Source: Lottiidibacillus patelloidae
GTDB lineage: Bacteria > Bacillota > Bacilli > Bacillales > SA5d-4
Reading direction: 5' to 3'
Assembly (NCBI RefSeq): GCF_002262935.1
Contig: NZ_NPIA01000006.1
Span: 62,001 to 126,000 of the forward strand
DNA length: 64,000 nt
In this document: positions 8,562-18,561 of the stretch, piece by piece
Position numbering within the stretch: the first letter of the stretch is position 1
Layout: each line of letters begins with the position of its first letter
Position numbers and translations under genes: made by a program
The notes under the pieces: model-generated
What the model was told of the DNA's origin: nothing
The model's input: only the letters and a program-made list of their open reading frames with translations
Database searches by the model: none

Positions 8562-9542
8562 TTAATTTAAATTATACTTCTTTAAGTATGCTAGTCTACA
8601 TAATTCCTTTACAGTTTCCATTTTTACTTTCCCCTCAACTATCCATTCAAGACGTATCCATAATTCATGTGTTGTTGGATTGTTTGTTACAGGAATATTG
8701 TATTCTTCTTGTATTAATAACGCTTCTTTTTCATGTGATTTACAGAAATGTAAAATTAATTGGTATTTGTTTTTGTATATATCAGCTTCTAGTTTTGCAA
8801 ATCTATCTTTTAATGCATTCTCTTTCATATTATAATTAATACCATTTTTTGTTACTTTTAAATCATGTTCATACACTTCCACACCGATACCCATTCCGTT
8901 TAATAGAAATTCATCTATCTCGACTGCTATATCATAATAATATTGAAAGCTACTAAGTAATGTATTCTTATCGTGTTCAAAATTTCCGATACCTTTTATT
9001 ATGCAAAAGTTTAAGTATTCGCTTATTAATACAATTAATCGATTATCCCTTTCACTATTATTTAATTCTCTATCTTTTACTACTCTTAAAAAGTCTAATA
9101 CCTCGTCCCATTTCTTTTCAATTATTATTGGTTTATTATGACCAAAGAACTGTTTATGCCTTTCAAGTTGATCTTTATTTAATTCTGCATTTCTTATTTT
9201 CGTTTCAATGATAATATTAATCTTTTTATCATAGTCTTTTATTTTTATTACACCATCTGGTCTACTATTAGATTTATTTATTAAATCATTCTGTTCGTAT
9301 TTACTATCTTCAGATATGCATAGTAGGATATTTTTTGATCTCATTTCATTAGCTAGCGATTCAGGTACTCGTTGGTGAAAGAAGTTTATTTTTGCATTTT
9401 TATTAATCTTATCTTCTTTAGTAAATAAGTATATAAATTCAATTGCATATTTAACATTTAATTCTAATATATTTAATAAAATTTTCGTTGCTTGGTTTTC
9501 ATCTTGTTTATAATTACATAAAAAATTTGTATACCAATTCAT
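8562..9542 (-). CDS. PD-(D/E)XK nuclease-like protein
   Basis: 326 aa. The segment RPDGVIKI...NIIIETKI (about residues 92-115) fits the PD-(D/E)XK nuclease core: an Asp after Pro, then a beta strand ending E-x-K. Family members are often deposited as 'PD-(D/E)XK nuclease family protein' and occur as restriction or phage-defence effectors. The N-terminus (MNWYTNFLCNYKQDENQATK) and the C-terminal half are not diagnostic. The ATG follows AAGAGGTG at about 13 bases. It is the second gene of a two-gene minus-strand operon; the gene at 9582-10226 ends 39 bases upstream. The target is unknown. Confidence 0.7.
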   Translation of the reverse strand: MNWYTNFLCNYKQDENQATKILLNILELNVKYAIEFIYLFTKEDKINKNAKINFFHQRVPESLANEMRSKNILLCISEDSKYEQNDLINKSNSRPDGVIKIKDYDKKINIIIETKIRNAELNKDQLERHKQFFGHNKPIIIEKKWDEVLDFLRVVKDRELNNSERDNRLIVLISEYLNFCIIKGIGNFEHDKNTLLSSFQYYYDIAVEIDEFLLNGMGIGVEVYEHDLKVTKNGINYNMKENALKDRFAKLEADIYKNKYQLILHFCKSHEKEALLIQEEYNIPVTNNPTTHELWIRLEWIVEGKVKMETVKELCRLAYLKKYNLN

Positions 9543-9581
9543 ACCTATAAATTACACCTCTTTTACTAGTTAATGAGTATA

Positions 9582-10226
9582 TTAATTTAATAACCACCAA
9601 GCTAAAGAACATTCAAAAAATTCACTTTCTTTTCCCTTTTTTCCTGTAATATGAAGATAATCATTTATCTTTTCTCTAATTTGAGCCTGTTTATTTGCAA
9701 AAGACTTTACGTTCTTTATATCTAATTCTTTAAGTGTTTCTTCTAGAGCTTTACTATCAGTTATTGTAGTAAATATTTCAGTATACATCATTATTAATAT
9801 TCTATGGACGTATAAGATCGGGCGTTTTCCATTTGAAAATTTATATTTAAGCAAATAATCTAATAAGCCAATACTATTTATCTTATTAATCTTTTGGTAT
9901 TTAATAATTGAGCTATTTTGCTTAAGTATAATCAATTCCTTTATTTTATCTTTAGTAATGTCATCTTCAAAAAAAGTCAGTAAATTTTTCTGTGTATTTG
10001 TGGCTTGACCTTCACTTGAAATTGAATTTGGTCCATCTCCTATTATGTATCCCTTAAAAAATTCTAGCGAGTCTCCTTTCTTATAATTTAGCAATTCTTT
10101 ATTAAGTAAATCAATTGTCTTCTCAGCTAATAAAAACTCCTGATGATTATTTTTCTTAGCTAAGCTTCTTTTCTTCCAAGCGGTGTCAATTTTTATAAAA
10201 GATTGATTAAGTTTATCCAAAGCCAT
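9582..10226 (-). CDS. Hypothetical partner of the nuclease-like gene
   Basis: 214 aa, no family recognised. Starts with ATG behind AGAGGAG. Lysine and asparagine rich, mostly helical by eye, with a C-terminal SEFFECSLAWWLLN and a central GDGPNSISSEGQATNTQK. No transmembrane segment and no evident catalytic motif. It is co-directional with and 39 bases from the PD-(D/E)XK-like gene, so the pair probably acts together, this protein perhaps as specificity, regulator or antidote. That role is inference from position only. Confidence 0.6.
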   Translation of the reverse strand: MALDKLNQSFIKIDTAWKKRSLAKKNNHQEFLLAEKTIDLLNKELLNYKKGDSLEFFKGYIIGDGPNSISSEGQATNTQKNLLTFFEDDITKDKIKELIILKQNSSIIKYQKINKINSIGLLDYLLKYKFSNGKRPILYVHRILIMMYTEIFTTITDSKALEETLKELDIKNVKSFANKQAQIREKINDYLHITGKKGKESEFFECSLAWWLLN

Positions 10227-10667
10227 TCTCCTCTATATAGTTAGTATGAATGAATTTTTTTGATTGAAAAATTTAGACTTGATACATTATTACCATTTAA
10301 TATTTTAATATTCATAAAAAAAAGAACTTTATTTCATTAATTTACATTTATTACTTTACTCACTGCCAATATCTTGCAATCTTGAAAAGATATATTCTCC
10401 ATAAAATAGGGTACCTGTCACTTCCCTTAATGAAAAGTGCTCGCTCTTTTTGTTGAGATAAGGTGGAGTATTGTTCAACTAAACGAATTAGATTACTGCA
10501 ACTATTCTAGTTTAGGCAGTTATGTATAAGAAGAAGTCATGGTGAACTTTACCTAAAATGAGAAGATTTTACACACGAGATAAAGAGAAAGGAGAATTTG
10601 AGTGCGCACAAATTCAACTTCCTCACTATTTGAAGCTAGTTATGTCCCAGCCTCATTAATAATAAAA
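10227..10667. other. Gene-free gap with REP-like motif
   Basis: The right half carries AAAGGAG plus GTG at 10602, but the 104-codon frame it opens lies largely antisense to the better supported gene at 10668-10943 and has shadow-like composition. A REP-like GTACCTGTCACTTCCC is at 10411-10426. Nothing else is recognised. Confidence 0.5.
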
Positions 10668-10943
10668 TTAAAGATGATCTGGGAATTCAATTGTCATATC
10701 ATTGAACATATTCATTTGGTTAAATGCTTGTCCCAGATCTCTGCAACCTTCACAGGCTTGCCCCGGTGGGAGAGTTGTCCCGAAAGTAAAACCCATAACA
10801 ACTGTATGTCCTTGTCTTTCTGGACAAAGCGTTCCAGAAGCTTCTACCGGAGTACAAAACGCTGTAAAGCGTCCCGATTGGTTATTAAGATAAACGCAAC
10901 AACGCATTTGTCTTAATTCTTGTTGCTGTTGAAAATTTGACAA
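10668..10943 (-). CDS. Small Cys/Gln-rich hypothetical protein
   Basis: 91 aa from a TTG at 10943, 8-9 bases after a perfect TAGGAGGTG; the GTG inside that ribosome site would leave no spacing. Begins MSNFQQQQELRQMRCC and holds five cysteines (CC, FCTP, LCPE, ACEGC) with a hydrophobic middle (VVMGFTFG). The composition recalls small spore-coat or exosporium proteins of bacilli, but no family can be assigned. The CPE and CEGC pairs could bind metal. Confidence 0.55.
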   Translation of the reverse strand: MSNFQQQQELRQMRCCVYLNNQSGRFTAFCTPVEASGTLCPERQGHTVVMGFTFGTTLPPGQACEGCRDLGQAFNQMNMFNDMTIEFPDHL

Positions 10944-10952
10944 ATTATTCAC

Positions 10953-11786
10953 CTCCTAAACTTTATTAATATATTAGATGCACGAAACTCTAAAAAGGTT
11001 TGTACCAATAAACTAATTTACAAAAAATCCTTCAAGTTACGACTGCTCTTCAACAGGGATTTAACTACAGCGCAGAACAAGGATACAGTTCAATAAAAAA
11101 ACTGACAGCTTGCTGCAAAGTCACAGATGGCCACAAGCCTAATTTCTAAGAAAAACTAAGAAATAGGCTTTTTCTTTAATATTTTTTTCTCTTTAGATAA
11201 AATCGTTGTCCCACTTTTGTAAAGGAGCGGCAACACCAGGTGAAAATAGCCTAAGAAGGATCAATTATTACATAGTTCAGTTCTTCATTTATTTTGCGTT
11301 TGGCTGCTTATAGTCTCAATCATCTCCCATTCTTTACTTCTCATAGCATCTTGCTCCCACCATTACCAAAGTCAGGCTTATATTCAATTTCCTTACACAT
11401 TCAAAAATTAAATTCTTCATGACTTTGTTAGTGCTCTGTCCTTAATAATGAAATTTCTAAAAAAATATAAAAAATTCCAAAAATAGGTTTATAAAATTTT
11501 TCAAAGTGGGTATAGGAATATAAACACCTTGGATTTTCAACAAATAGATAAATAATATTGAAGGGAGAGAAGAAAGATGAAGGTAGAAATTATTCATAGT
11601 GTAGAGGTGAGCTAACTGTAGTTGATTCCTATCAGTCTTCTATTTGTAATGTAGATTTGTAATGTAGATGAGAGATGAAAGTAGAAAGCTATTTACCCTT
11701 AAATTACTTTGTTAATTATTTATTCTAGTAATAATATCACTCGTGTGAAAATTATGATTTTGAAAAAAATTTAAGGAGGGAAATGA
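10953..11786. other. Long gap with a gene tail and terminator
   Basis: No complete gene. Bases 11025-11148 read on the plus strand as a protein C-terminus (VTTALQQGFNYSAEQGYSS, then KKLTACCKVTDGHKPNF, stop) with no start codon, followed directly by a terminator, so this is the end of a lost gene. Around 11571-11690 a short frame starts after AGGGAGAG and soon stops, and TTTGTAATGTAGAT is duplicated in tandem. The rest is AT-rich. Confidence 0.5.
11135..11175 (+). terminator. Terminator of the lost gene tail
   Basis: AAGCCTAATTTCT...AGAAATAGGCTTTTTCTTT stem and T-run, 0-15 bases around the stop of the truncated reading frame. Confidence 0.75.
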
Positions 11787-12341
11787 GTGATGACTTACTT
11801 TAATAATCTTTTTAATAAATCACTTGAAAAGAAGGGGCGAATTGATATGGCCGGAGGAATTACAACTCAAACACTTTATTTAGAAAAGGTAAACCATCCA
11901 GATCATCTTACAAAAATAAAAAATGCTAATGAGAATGAGGCAGTATTTAGTAAAAATAGTTGGAAAAAATTAATGGACGAAGCTTGCATTATAAGTGGAT
12001 CTACATATGAAGGGCGCAGAAAAGCAATCCAGAAAACATTTCAATATATTCAACGTACGGTCATTCCTGTATTTCCAGAACATGGAGTAGTTGCAGTGCC
12101 AACGCACTCGCCAGACAATGACGAAAATATCTGGTTATTTTTCCATCACGTTCTAAACATCATAGAAATAGATAAAAATAGTGTAGAAGTCATTTTCAGT
12201 AATGGGGAGAAAAAGAGAATTAACGTATCGTATGAATCTTTAGACAAACAATTAATGCGTGCAGCACGAGTAGCAAATAGATTTACACCATTCTCTCCTC
12301 CGCAACCTCCATATGGCGGAGACTTCTCTTTTTCAGTGTAG
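11787..12341 (+). CDS. ComK-family competence regulator paralogue
   Basis: 184 aa. The middle matches ComK: ISGSTYEGRRKA, FPEHGVVAVPTHSPDNDENIW, then VEVIFSNGEKKRINVSYESL.KQ. ComK is the DNA-binding activator of competence genes in Bacillus and binds paired AAAA-N5-TTTT boxes. The N-terminus (about 25 residues, KGRIDMAGGITTQTLYLE) differs from B. subtilis ComK and the protein lacks that protein's long C-terminal MecA/degradation segment, ending in a proline-glycine stretch. Start is GTG 11787 or ATG 11790 behind AAGGAGGG. It could be a second, diverged ComK rather than the main one. Confidence 0.85.
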   Translation: MMTYFNNLFNKSLEKKGRIDMAGGITTQTLYLEKVNHPDHLTKIKNANENEAVFSKNSWKKLMDEACIISGSTYEGRRKAIQKTFQYIQRTVIPVFPEHGVVAVPTHSPDNDENIWLFFHHVLNIIEIDKNSVEVIFSNGEKKRINVSYESLDKQLMRAARVANRFTPFSPPQPPYGGDFSFSV

Positions 12342-12387
12342 TGCAGGTGTGCTTATCACTTGTTGTTGGTTGTCTAATTTAGAACCA

Positions 12388-12427
12388 AAACCAGTCCTTG
12401 CTTATATAGCAAGGACTGGTTTTTTTA
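12388..12427 (+). terminator. Terminator of the ComK-like gene
   Basis: AACCAGTCCTTGCT-TATAT-AGCAAGGACTGGTT followed by TTTTTT. A near-perfect intrinsic terminator 47 bases after the stop. Confidence 0.9.
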
Positions 12428-12454
12428 TAGTAAGGTTTGATGTATTAATAGAGT

Positions 12455-12630
12455 ATTGGCGTTACTTCAATCCAATTGGTACACATGAGAGTGGTCGTAT
12501 TGGGAAGATCCGCTAGCGAAATTCCAAATGACATAAAGCCGTATATTAAATAAGTCGTATTAGGGAAGTTATCTAAATGTGTTCGGGGATGACCAATAAA
12601 TACGAGGTGGTACGGTGTCAGGAATTTCAT
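12455..12630 (+). pseudogene. galE: Second galE fragment
   Basis: Translated in pieces it gives RYFNPIGTHESGRIGK, then NDIKPYI, then GKL and V.GDD..N.RWYGVRNF, the same GalE region as the 7834 fragment but a different segment boundary, with stops and frameshifts. It is not a duplicate of the other remnant at the DNA level and may come from another galE copy. Confidence 0.7.
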
Positions 12631-12689
12631 ACTCTAGTAAAAGTTCACTTAAAAGCCATTTAAATAAAGAGGATTCTGAAGCTAATTAA

Positions 12690-13430
12690 TTATTTATCGA
12701 ATCTCTTTAAATATTCTTCCCCATTCTTTATGTTATTCTTAATCCTTTCTCTAAGCAATAATGAAATTTCCCCAAACTCTCTATAGTGGTGTTCTATCAA
12801 TTCTCTAATCTCAAATTCGAAAAAAATTAAATCTATTGATAATGGTGTCATCCCAAGCTTAAATAATTTCATAGTATTAAAAATAGCCAGATAAAATGAA
12901 GTAACAATTACTGAGATGCATAACCAAAACAATACCTCATTAAATTCATTTGGTATTAGCGTTATAATAAATGAAACAAATGTAGAAATAATGTTAAAAA
13001 TAATTATTGCTATGGTATTTTTAAAAGCATTAAGAATATCTGAATACGTTTTGTTAATAATTAAATAATTATTTAGTAGATTATCTTTATGCTTTTTTGT
13101 TCTAAACATATCCAAACTATACATATTCAATTGTTTTTTAAAAGTGTCTGGCATTTTTCCTGAAGATAAAGAAAAACCAGCTACAATAAACCCTAGTAAC
13201 CCAAAAAATCCAGCGCCTAATGCTAAAAGTAAAGTTCTAGCATTCTCCATATATTCAACAATGTTTACTTTAGCAAGAGGTAAAGTGAATGAAATTAAAT
13301 ACAATGATAGAACAGAAAAAATAAATGACAAAACCCTATAGTTAGTAATAAAGTTTATTACTTTTAAAATTTTCGTATTCTTTTTATCAGCCTTCTTGTC
13401 ATTCCTTTTTATTAAATTTAATTTGAACAT
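12690..13430 (-). CDS. Hypothetical membrane protein
   Basis: 246 aa from the ATG at 13430, which lies 7 bases behind GGAGGGTG. A basic N-terminus (KLNLIKRNDKKADKKN) precedes hydrophobic segments at about 33-52, 66-90, 140-160 and 165-185, then a charged C-terminal cytoplasmic tail ending REFGEISLLLRERIKNNIKN. No catalytic motif. Such four-segment proteins occur as membrane effectors in defence islands, but no family is recognised and no partner gene is adjacent. Confidence 0.6.
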   Translation of the reverse strand: MFKLNLIKRNDKKADKKNTKILKVINFITNYRVLSFIFSVLSLYLISFTLPLAKVNIVEYMENARTLLLALGAGFFGLLGFIVAGFSLSSGKMPDTFKKQLNMYSLDMFRTKKHKDNLLNNYLIINKTYSDILNAFKNTIAIIIFNIISTFVSFIITLIPNEFNEVLFWLCISVIVTSFYLAIFNTMKLFKLGMTPLSIDLIFFEFEIRELIEHHYREFGEISLLLRERIKNNIKNGEEYLKRFDK

Positions 13431-13445
13431 ATCTACACCCTCCAA

Positions 13446-14293
13446 TTATATTGCATGTTAATTTTCACCACATATATCCTATTTTCGACAAAGTATTTAA
13501 TAATCCTTTATAAACAAAGGGGCTTGCAGGCGGATACAGTGGAAGAAGAGAAGAGATAGAGGGTGGTTTATTATTTGGTTGCTTTGAAACATTGGTAGGT
13601 GCAGTATATTATTGGATAGATATGTAATAAAAGAGAAGAAAAGTGTTATATATCTTAAAAATCAAATCGCTTCTCCATAATTCTAAAGAGGCAGATATGG
13701 CCGATACCCGAATTGGGAGCGTCTATTTCTATGTGTTTTAGTGAATTACATAGAAAGTGAAATCATTAAGGTTTGCTGTACCAAAAGACCCTTTTGCAGG
13801 CTTTAAAATCTACTAACTAGGATATAAATATATAAATAGTTTTAAGTTGTTGGTAATACAATATCTATTAGATAACACTTATAGTTTCCATATATTATTA
13901 TCTAAAAGAGTATAAAGTTTAGCCTCCCCATTAATGAAAACCCCCTTTGTTATCAAGTCTGAATTAAAGATTTAACCACTCCAAAATGATTATTGTTCTA
14001 GTGTGATGAAACCGTAGGATTATAACAGTTTTTATGCGAGAACTGTTGCTTCCAGTATGTATTTCCAAGCTTGTATTAGTTATATACAGCACCTGTTCAT
14101 ATTGTTCTTCATATCTATCGTGATAAATTAACTAAGAAGTTGGTATTATCAAAAGATTTAAATATATAACATTATTTCAAAGGATATAATGCTTATGTGT
14201 CGAAAGTACTATTAATATAGTCTTTAATGTAAAATAATGTCTTTACTTATAAACCATGTAGAGGTAATGAAACAATAGATAAGGAAGGATAGA
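13446..14293. other. Long gene-free gap
   Basis: About 850 bases without a supportable gene. Several short frames are broken by stops. The last 60 bases hold the AT-rich upstream region and AAGGAAGG ribosome site of the PIN-WG gene. No repeat of the families described here was seen. Confidence 0.5.
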
Positions 14294-17200
14294 ATGATAT
14301 ATTTATTAATAGATACAAATACTATAATGAATGATGTCAATTTATTTTCAAAAATCAAAGATAATGAAGTAAATGTAGTCATATGTACAACCGTCCTTGA
14401 TGAATTAGATAAATTAAAACTAAATTCAGATCATATAAAGAGTCATAAGGCAAGAGAAGCTTCTAGAAATATTGAAAGCAAGAAGAATGATAACAATTTA
14501 TATATAACGAATAAAATTAAAAGAAATGTATCTTTTGATTTAAAGGTTCCAGATAATAGAATTATTGCTCATGCGATGTTCTTAAAAGAAGATGGAAAGA
14601 ATGTTGTTTTGTTTAGCGAGGATCGTAATCTTAGACTAAAAGCTTCGGCTATAGGAATAGAGCTACAAGTTATCTCTCAACTTAGTGAACTTGAACAATT
14701 TACAAAAGAAGTAAATTTGAGTGGAGAGGTTGTTTCGGAAAAAAGAATTAATTCTGTTATTCAAGTTTTAGATAAATGGGAAAGTTCTATTAGTCAAACC
14801 CCTAACGAAACAGATGACGAATTCACTAAGCGCTTGAAAATCACTACATTTCCAGTAGGGTATATAAAGCAGATGAATGAGGTTTTTTTTGATAAATATG
14901 TTTTTTATCACTGTGAATGGAATGAGTTATTACCAATTGAATTCCCAAAAACAAATAATCTTTTTTTAAGGATAAAAAAGGAAGAAGTCCAAGCAATCAA
15001 CAACTTGAAATACACAGATATATCCATAATATATTGTAGCTTTATTTTTAACAATGGAGTTATATATGCAGATTTAGAAACACTTAGCTTAACATTATTA
15101 GGTGAAGAAAGAAAATTGACTCCTATATTACTAACAAAAACAGCTTATGAAACAAATGAAGAATATAATATGCGTTTGCTGAAATTAGGACCTATTCCTA
15201 TGGGTTATGCTAACAGTTTAGATGATTTATACAACCACCCAAACGAAAAAATAATACCTTTATCTTTAGATGTTACACCTTGGAATTCTTTTATAAGCTT
15301 TAAATCGTTGGTTGTTTTTAATATTGCTCCACAAAAATTGAGTAAATTTAATAACACCTCTCGACCTATAATTTACGCTCAATTTGATGTTTGTACAATA
15401 AAATCCGAGCAATTAGCAGTCACTGAATTGTATTTGCAAGATGGAAGGAAAAAGTATACGGTAGCTTCTGCTAAGCCTAAGTTGTCTCTTGCAATATTCA
15501 CAGATGGTAAGAAAAAACTTATTGATGAAAATAAACTTTTAAATAAAGAGTTAGTTTTTGACGAAATAATAACACTTTCTTTATCACTATATCTAGTGAA
15601 ACAAAAAAGAAAATGGGGTTTAATAGATAACCAAGGGAGGATTTTACTTTCTTTATCCTATACGAGTATAAATAGGATTTCTGATAATTTATTACTAATA
15701 GAAAAAGGGAAGAAATATGGTATTAGTACACTAAGTGGAGAGATTTTACTTAAACCAAAGTTTAAGGAGTTTGTTCCATTTGATGGTTACTATAAAGTGA
15801 CACAAGATAAGCATGAATACTTATTAGATCAAAACTTAAAAAAGGTTGGAAGGAAACTTTATAGTAATAATGCAAATAAATATATATGGTCTGTGCAAGA
15901 TAATGAGAAATATATTCTGTTAGATAAAGATGGGTTAAGCATAAATGACCTTAAATTTAATTACATAGAAAAACTACATAAACATTTGATAACTGTAAAA
16001 GAGAATGATAAATATGGGGTAATTGATCTCACAAGGGCAAATGAATACGTGATTAATGCTGAGTATGACTCATTTTTATGGCTTGAAAAAGAAAAATTAA
16101 TTGAAGCTAAAAAAGCTGAAAACATATACATCTATAATGAATTAGGAGACAAAGTAGGGGAAAGAATTAATGGTCTTGAAGATAATGATTCACCAATTTT
16201 CAGAATGAAAGAGGATCATAAATATTTAATCTTAAATGCAATGTTTGCTCCAGTAATGTATGAGAGTTTTGAAGAGGTTGGCTTGGAATTTAATAACATT
16301 ATACCAGTAAAACAAAATAAACTTTGGGGTGCGGTTTCAACTAGTGGACATTGGCTAATACAACCTAAGTACGAATATATAGATAGGATAAATAAAGATG
16401 TTAGTTTTGGTGTAGTAGATGAAGATAAAGAGTTTATTACGTTTTCTAATGGAGAACTATTGATTGAAGACTTAATGATTAAAAGTGAGTACAAGGTAGA
16501 AAGAATGGAAAAAGGATTCATAGTTTACTATGACCCAACTATTCTTGGACAACACGAACTATATTATTCTTGTTTAGATACAAAATATGTTAAAGGTAAT
16601 GTGTTAGATTTAAATGAGTTTACAAAAGAGGGCTGGAACAGTATAGATATTACTGAGACAGGAAGATCTCAGATTAGTATAGACGTTAGTGCAAAGATAA
16701 CTATAATTACGGTAAGGAAGTTTGCTTCTGTTGGAATAATCGCAGATTTACAAGAAGTTGTATATGTCTCAGAAGTTACTGATTTAAGTAGTTATATTAC
16801 TAATGGCAAAGCATATATTAGTTGGTCATGGCCTGATAACGTTACGAGTGCCCTTATTAGTTTTAGAAGTAATAAATTCTCCTGTAACAAAGCAGATATA
16901 CCAATAGATACAATTAGAAAAAATCGAATAGATAATCAACCTAGTGGACAAGTAATATTTGAGTTTGAAAACGATAATGAGTATTTACTTACTGCTTATT
17001 GTGAACTAAATACAAATAATTCAAACTATATATCAATGGGTACTAATCTATTAGTTCATCAACTACAGATCACAAAAATACATTACTCTATAATTATTAA
17101 AAGAGATCTTTTTGGAGGTTACAAAAAGCTTGAGTTACATCTAGAAAAAGAGGGGAACATATCAAAAATACCACCGTTAGTATTAGTTAAAAGATACTCT

Positions 17201-17404
17201 ACTCCACCAATCAATAGATATGATGGAACGACTATTATTAAATTGGAAGATATTGATTTCGAGAGTTCTTTAAAATTAGTAATTGTTATACCGATTGATT
17301 TCATTGAGCCTAATTCTTTTGTACAACTTTTTTATGCTGCCAATAACCAATATAATTCAATCAAATTAATACCAAAAACATTAAAAGAAATCAAATTATG
17401 GTAA
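14294..17404 (+). CDS. PIN-domain nuclease fused to WG repeats
   Basis: 1036 aa. The N-terminal PIN domain (1-130) keeps four acidic residues expected of a metal-dependent RNase: D7 in LIDTN, E37 in VLDELDKLK, D87 in VPDNRI and D110 in FSEDRN. The middle carries WG-type repeats (about 430-720): KWGLIDNQGRILL, KYGISTLSGEILL, KYGVIDLT, LWGAVSTSGHWLIQPKYEYI. The C-terminal ~300 residues are beta-rich and unassigned. It is the first gene of a four-gene operon with two GTPases and a GAP1-like protein; the next gene starts 14 bases after the stop. Probably the nuclease effector of that system, with the WG region as sensor or scaffold. Confidence 0.8.
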   Translation: MIYLLIDTNTIMNDVNLFSKIKDNEVNVVICTTVLDELDKLKLNSDHIKSHKAREASRNIESKKNDNNLYITNKIKRNVSFDLKVPDNRIIAHAMFLKEDGKNVVLFSEDRNLRLKASAIGIELQVISQLSELEQFTKEVNLSGEVVSEKRINSVIQVLDKWESSISQTPNETDDEFTKRLKITTFPVGYIKQMNEVFFDKYVFYHCEWNELLPIEFPKTNNLFLRIKKEEVQAINNLKYTDISIIYCSFIFNNGVIYADLETLSLTLLGEERKLTPILLTKTAYETNEEYNMRLLKLGPIPMGYANSLDDLYNHPNEKIIPLSLDVTPWNSFISFKSLVVFNIAPQKLSKFNNTSRPIIYAQFDVCTIKSEQLAVTELYLQDGRKKYTVASAKPKLSLAIFTDGKKKLIDENKLLNKELVFDEIITLSLSLYLVKQKRKWGLIDNQGRILLSLSYTSINRISDNLLLIEKGKKYGISTLSGEILLKPKFKEFVPFDGYYKVTQDKHEYLLDQNLKKVGRKLYSNNANKYIWSVQDNEKYILLDKDGLSINDLKFNYIEKLHKHLITVKENDKYGVIDLTRANEYVINAEYDSFLWLEKEKLIEAKKAENIYIYNELGDKVGERINGLEDNDSPIFRMKEDHKYLILNAMFAPVMYESFEEVGLEFNNIIPVKQNKLWGAVSTSGHWLIQPKYEYIDRINKDVSFGVVDEDKEFITFSNGELLIEDLMIKSEYKVERMEKGFIVYYDPTILGQHELYYSCLDTKYVKGNVLDLNEFTKEGWNSIDITETGRSQISIDVSAKITIITVRKFASVGIIADLQEVVYVSEVTDLSSYITNGKAYISWSWPDNVTSALISFRSNKFSCNKADIPIDTIRKNRIDNQPSGQVIFEFENDNEYLLTAYCELNTNNSNYISMGTNLLVHQLQITKIHYSIIIKRDLFGGYKKLELHLEKEGNISKIPPLVLVKRYSTPPINRYDGTTIIKLEDIDFESSLKLVIVIPIDFIEPNSFVQLFYAANNQYNSIKLIPKTLKEIKLW

Positions 17405-17418
17405 TTGGAGGAATATTT

Positions 17419-18513
17419 ATGAAGAAAAAGATGGAAGCAATTTGTCCCTATTGCTTTACAAAATTGGTGAAGTCAAAAGTATTTTTTAAGTGTTGTAAGG
17501 AAACCTTTCCTAGTAAAAGCATTTCAAAAATGAAAGGTAATTGTAAATCATGTAAAAAAACAACAACTACAAGAATTTGTGGGCATTGTACTGCAGAGCT
17601 TCCGTATACCTTTGGGCTACAAAAGGAAGTTGTTATTTCCGTAATAGGAGCAAAAGAAGCTGGAAAGAGTCACTACATAGGGGTGTTGTTAAATAAAATT
17701 ATGAATGAAATGGGCATGGCTTTTCATTGTGCCCTACAGCCTTTAAGTGATGAAACAATAAGAAGATACCGGGAAGATTTCCATAATCCTCTATTTAAAA
17801 ACAAAGAAACACTTCAAGTGACTATGTCTGCTCGAAGTGATAAGAAAGTACAAAGACCATTGTTGTACAACTTATCATTTTTTGGAAAGAATATTTTCGG
17901 GAAAAAAGTAATAAAATCTGTCATTACATTGGCATTCTTTGATACTGCAGGAGAAGACATGAATGATGAAGATACTATGGCAACAGTAAATAAATATATT
18001 TATAATTCATCAGGTATTATTTTTTTATTAGACCCACTACAGATTACTGAAGTAAGAGAACGCCTAGAAGGTAAAATTCCTTTGCCATACCAAAATTCTG
18101 AGGTAGAAGACTTGTTGTCTCGTACTGCAAACTTAATTAAAAAAGGTAGAGATATATTACCAAATCAGCTTATAAATATTCCTGTGGCAGTCTCTTTTTC
18201 AAAAATGGACGCATTAGATGATATTATCGATGGATCTTCCATCGTTAAAAACAATTCACCACATATTGAAAGCCAGGCTATAAATAAACAAGACTTTGAA
18301 GATGTACATCATCAAATGCAAAACTATATTACAAGATTCGGTGGCGGACATTTTATTAGTCAAATAAATGCTAATTTCATAAATTATTCTTGTTTTGGAA
18401 TAAGTGCTTTAGGAAGTAACCCTAAAGATGCAAAAATTACTAATACTTTGCAACCGCGACGCGTTGAGGATCCATTTTTATGGTTATTGTGGAAAAATAA
18501 AATCATATCATAA
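17419..18513 (+). CDS. Zinc-ribbon GTPase (DO-GTPase-like)
   Basis: 364 aa from the ATG at 17419 behind TTGGAGGA. An N-terminal zinc-ribbon region has CPYC at 9-12, CC, CKSC and CGHC. The GTPase domain shows G1 GAKEAGKS (77-84), G3 FFDTAGED (D175) and G4 FSKMDA (about 261). Together with the membrane GTPase downstream it resembles the 'double-GTPase' partners found next to GAP1 proteins in predicted NTP-regulated conflict systems. It is 14 bases from the PIN-WG stop and 48 from the GAP1-like start. Confidence 0.75.
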   Translation: MKKKMEAICPYCFTKLVKSKVFFKCCKETFPSKSISKMKGNCKSCKKTTTTRICGHCTAELPYTFGLQKEVVISVIGAKEAGKSHYIGVLLNKIMNEMGMAFHCALQPLSDETIRRYREDFHNPLFKNKETLQVTMSARSDKKVQRPLLYNLSFFGKNIFGKKVIKSVITLAFFDTAGEDMNDEDTMATVNKYIYNSSGIIFLLDPLQITEVRERLEGKIPLPYQNSEVEDLLSRTANLIKKGRDILPNQLINIPVAVSFSKMDALDDIIDGSSIVKNNSPHIESQAINKQDFEDVHHQMQNYITRFGGGHFISQINANFINYSCFGISALGSNPKDAKITNTLQPRRVEDPFLWLLWKNKIIS

Positions 18514-18561
18514 TCCTTCCAATAATTGAGATTTAGATACATAGAAAGTAGGGGAGATCAA

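Noticed and set aside
10602-10916. 104-codon plus-strand frame behind AAAGGAG
   Set aside because: It is mostly antisense to the minus-strand gene at 10668-10943, which has a perfect ribosome site and a natural composition.
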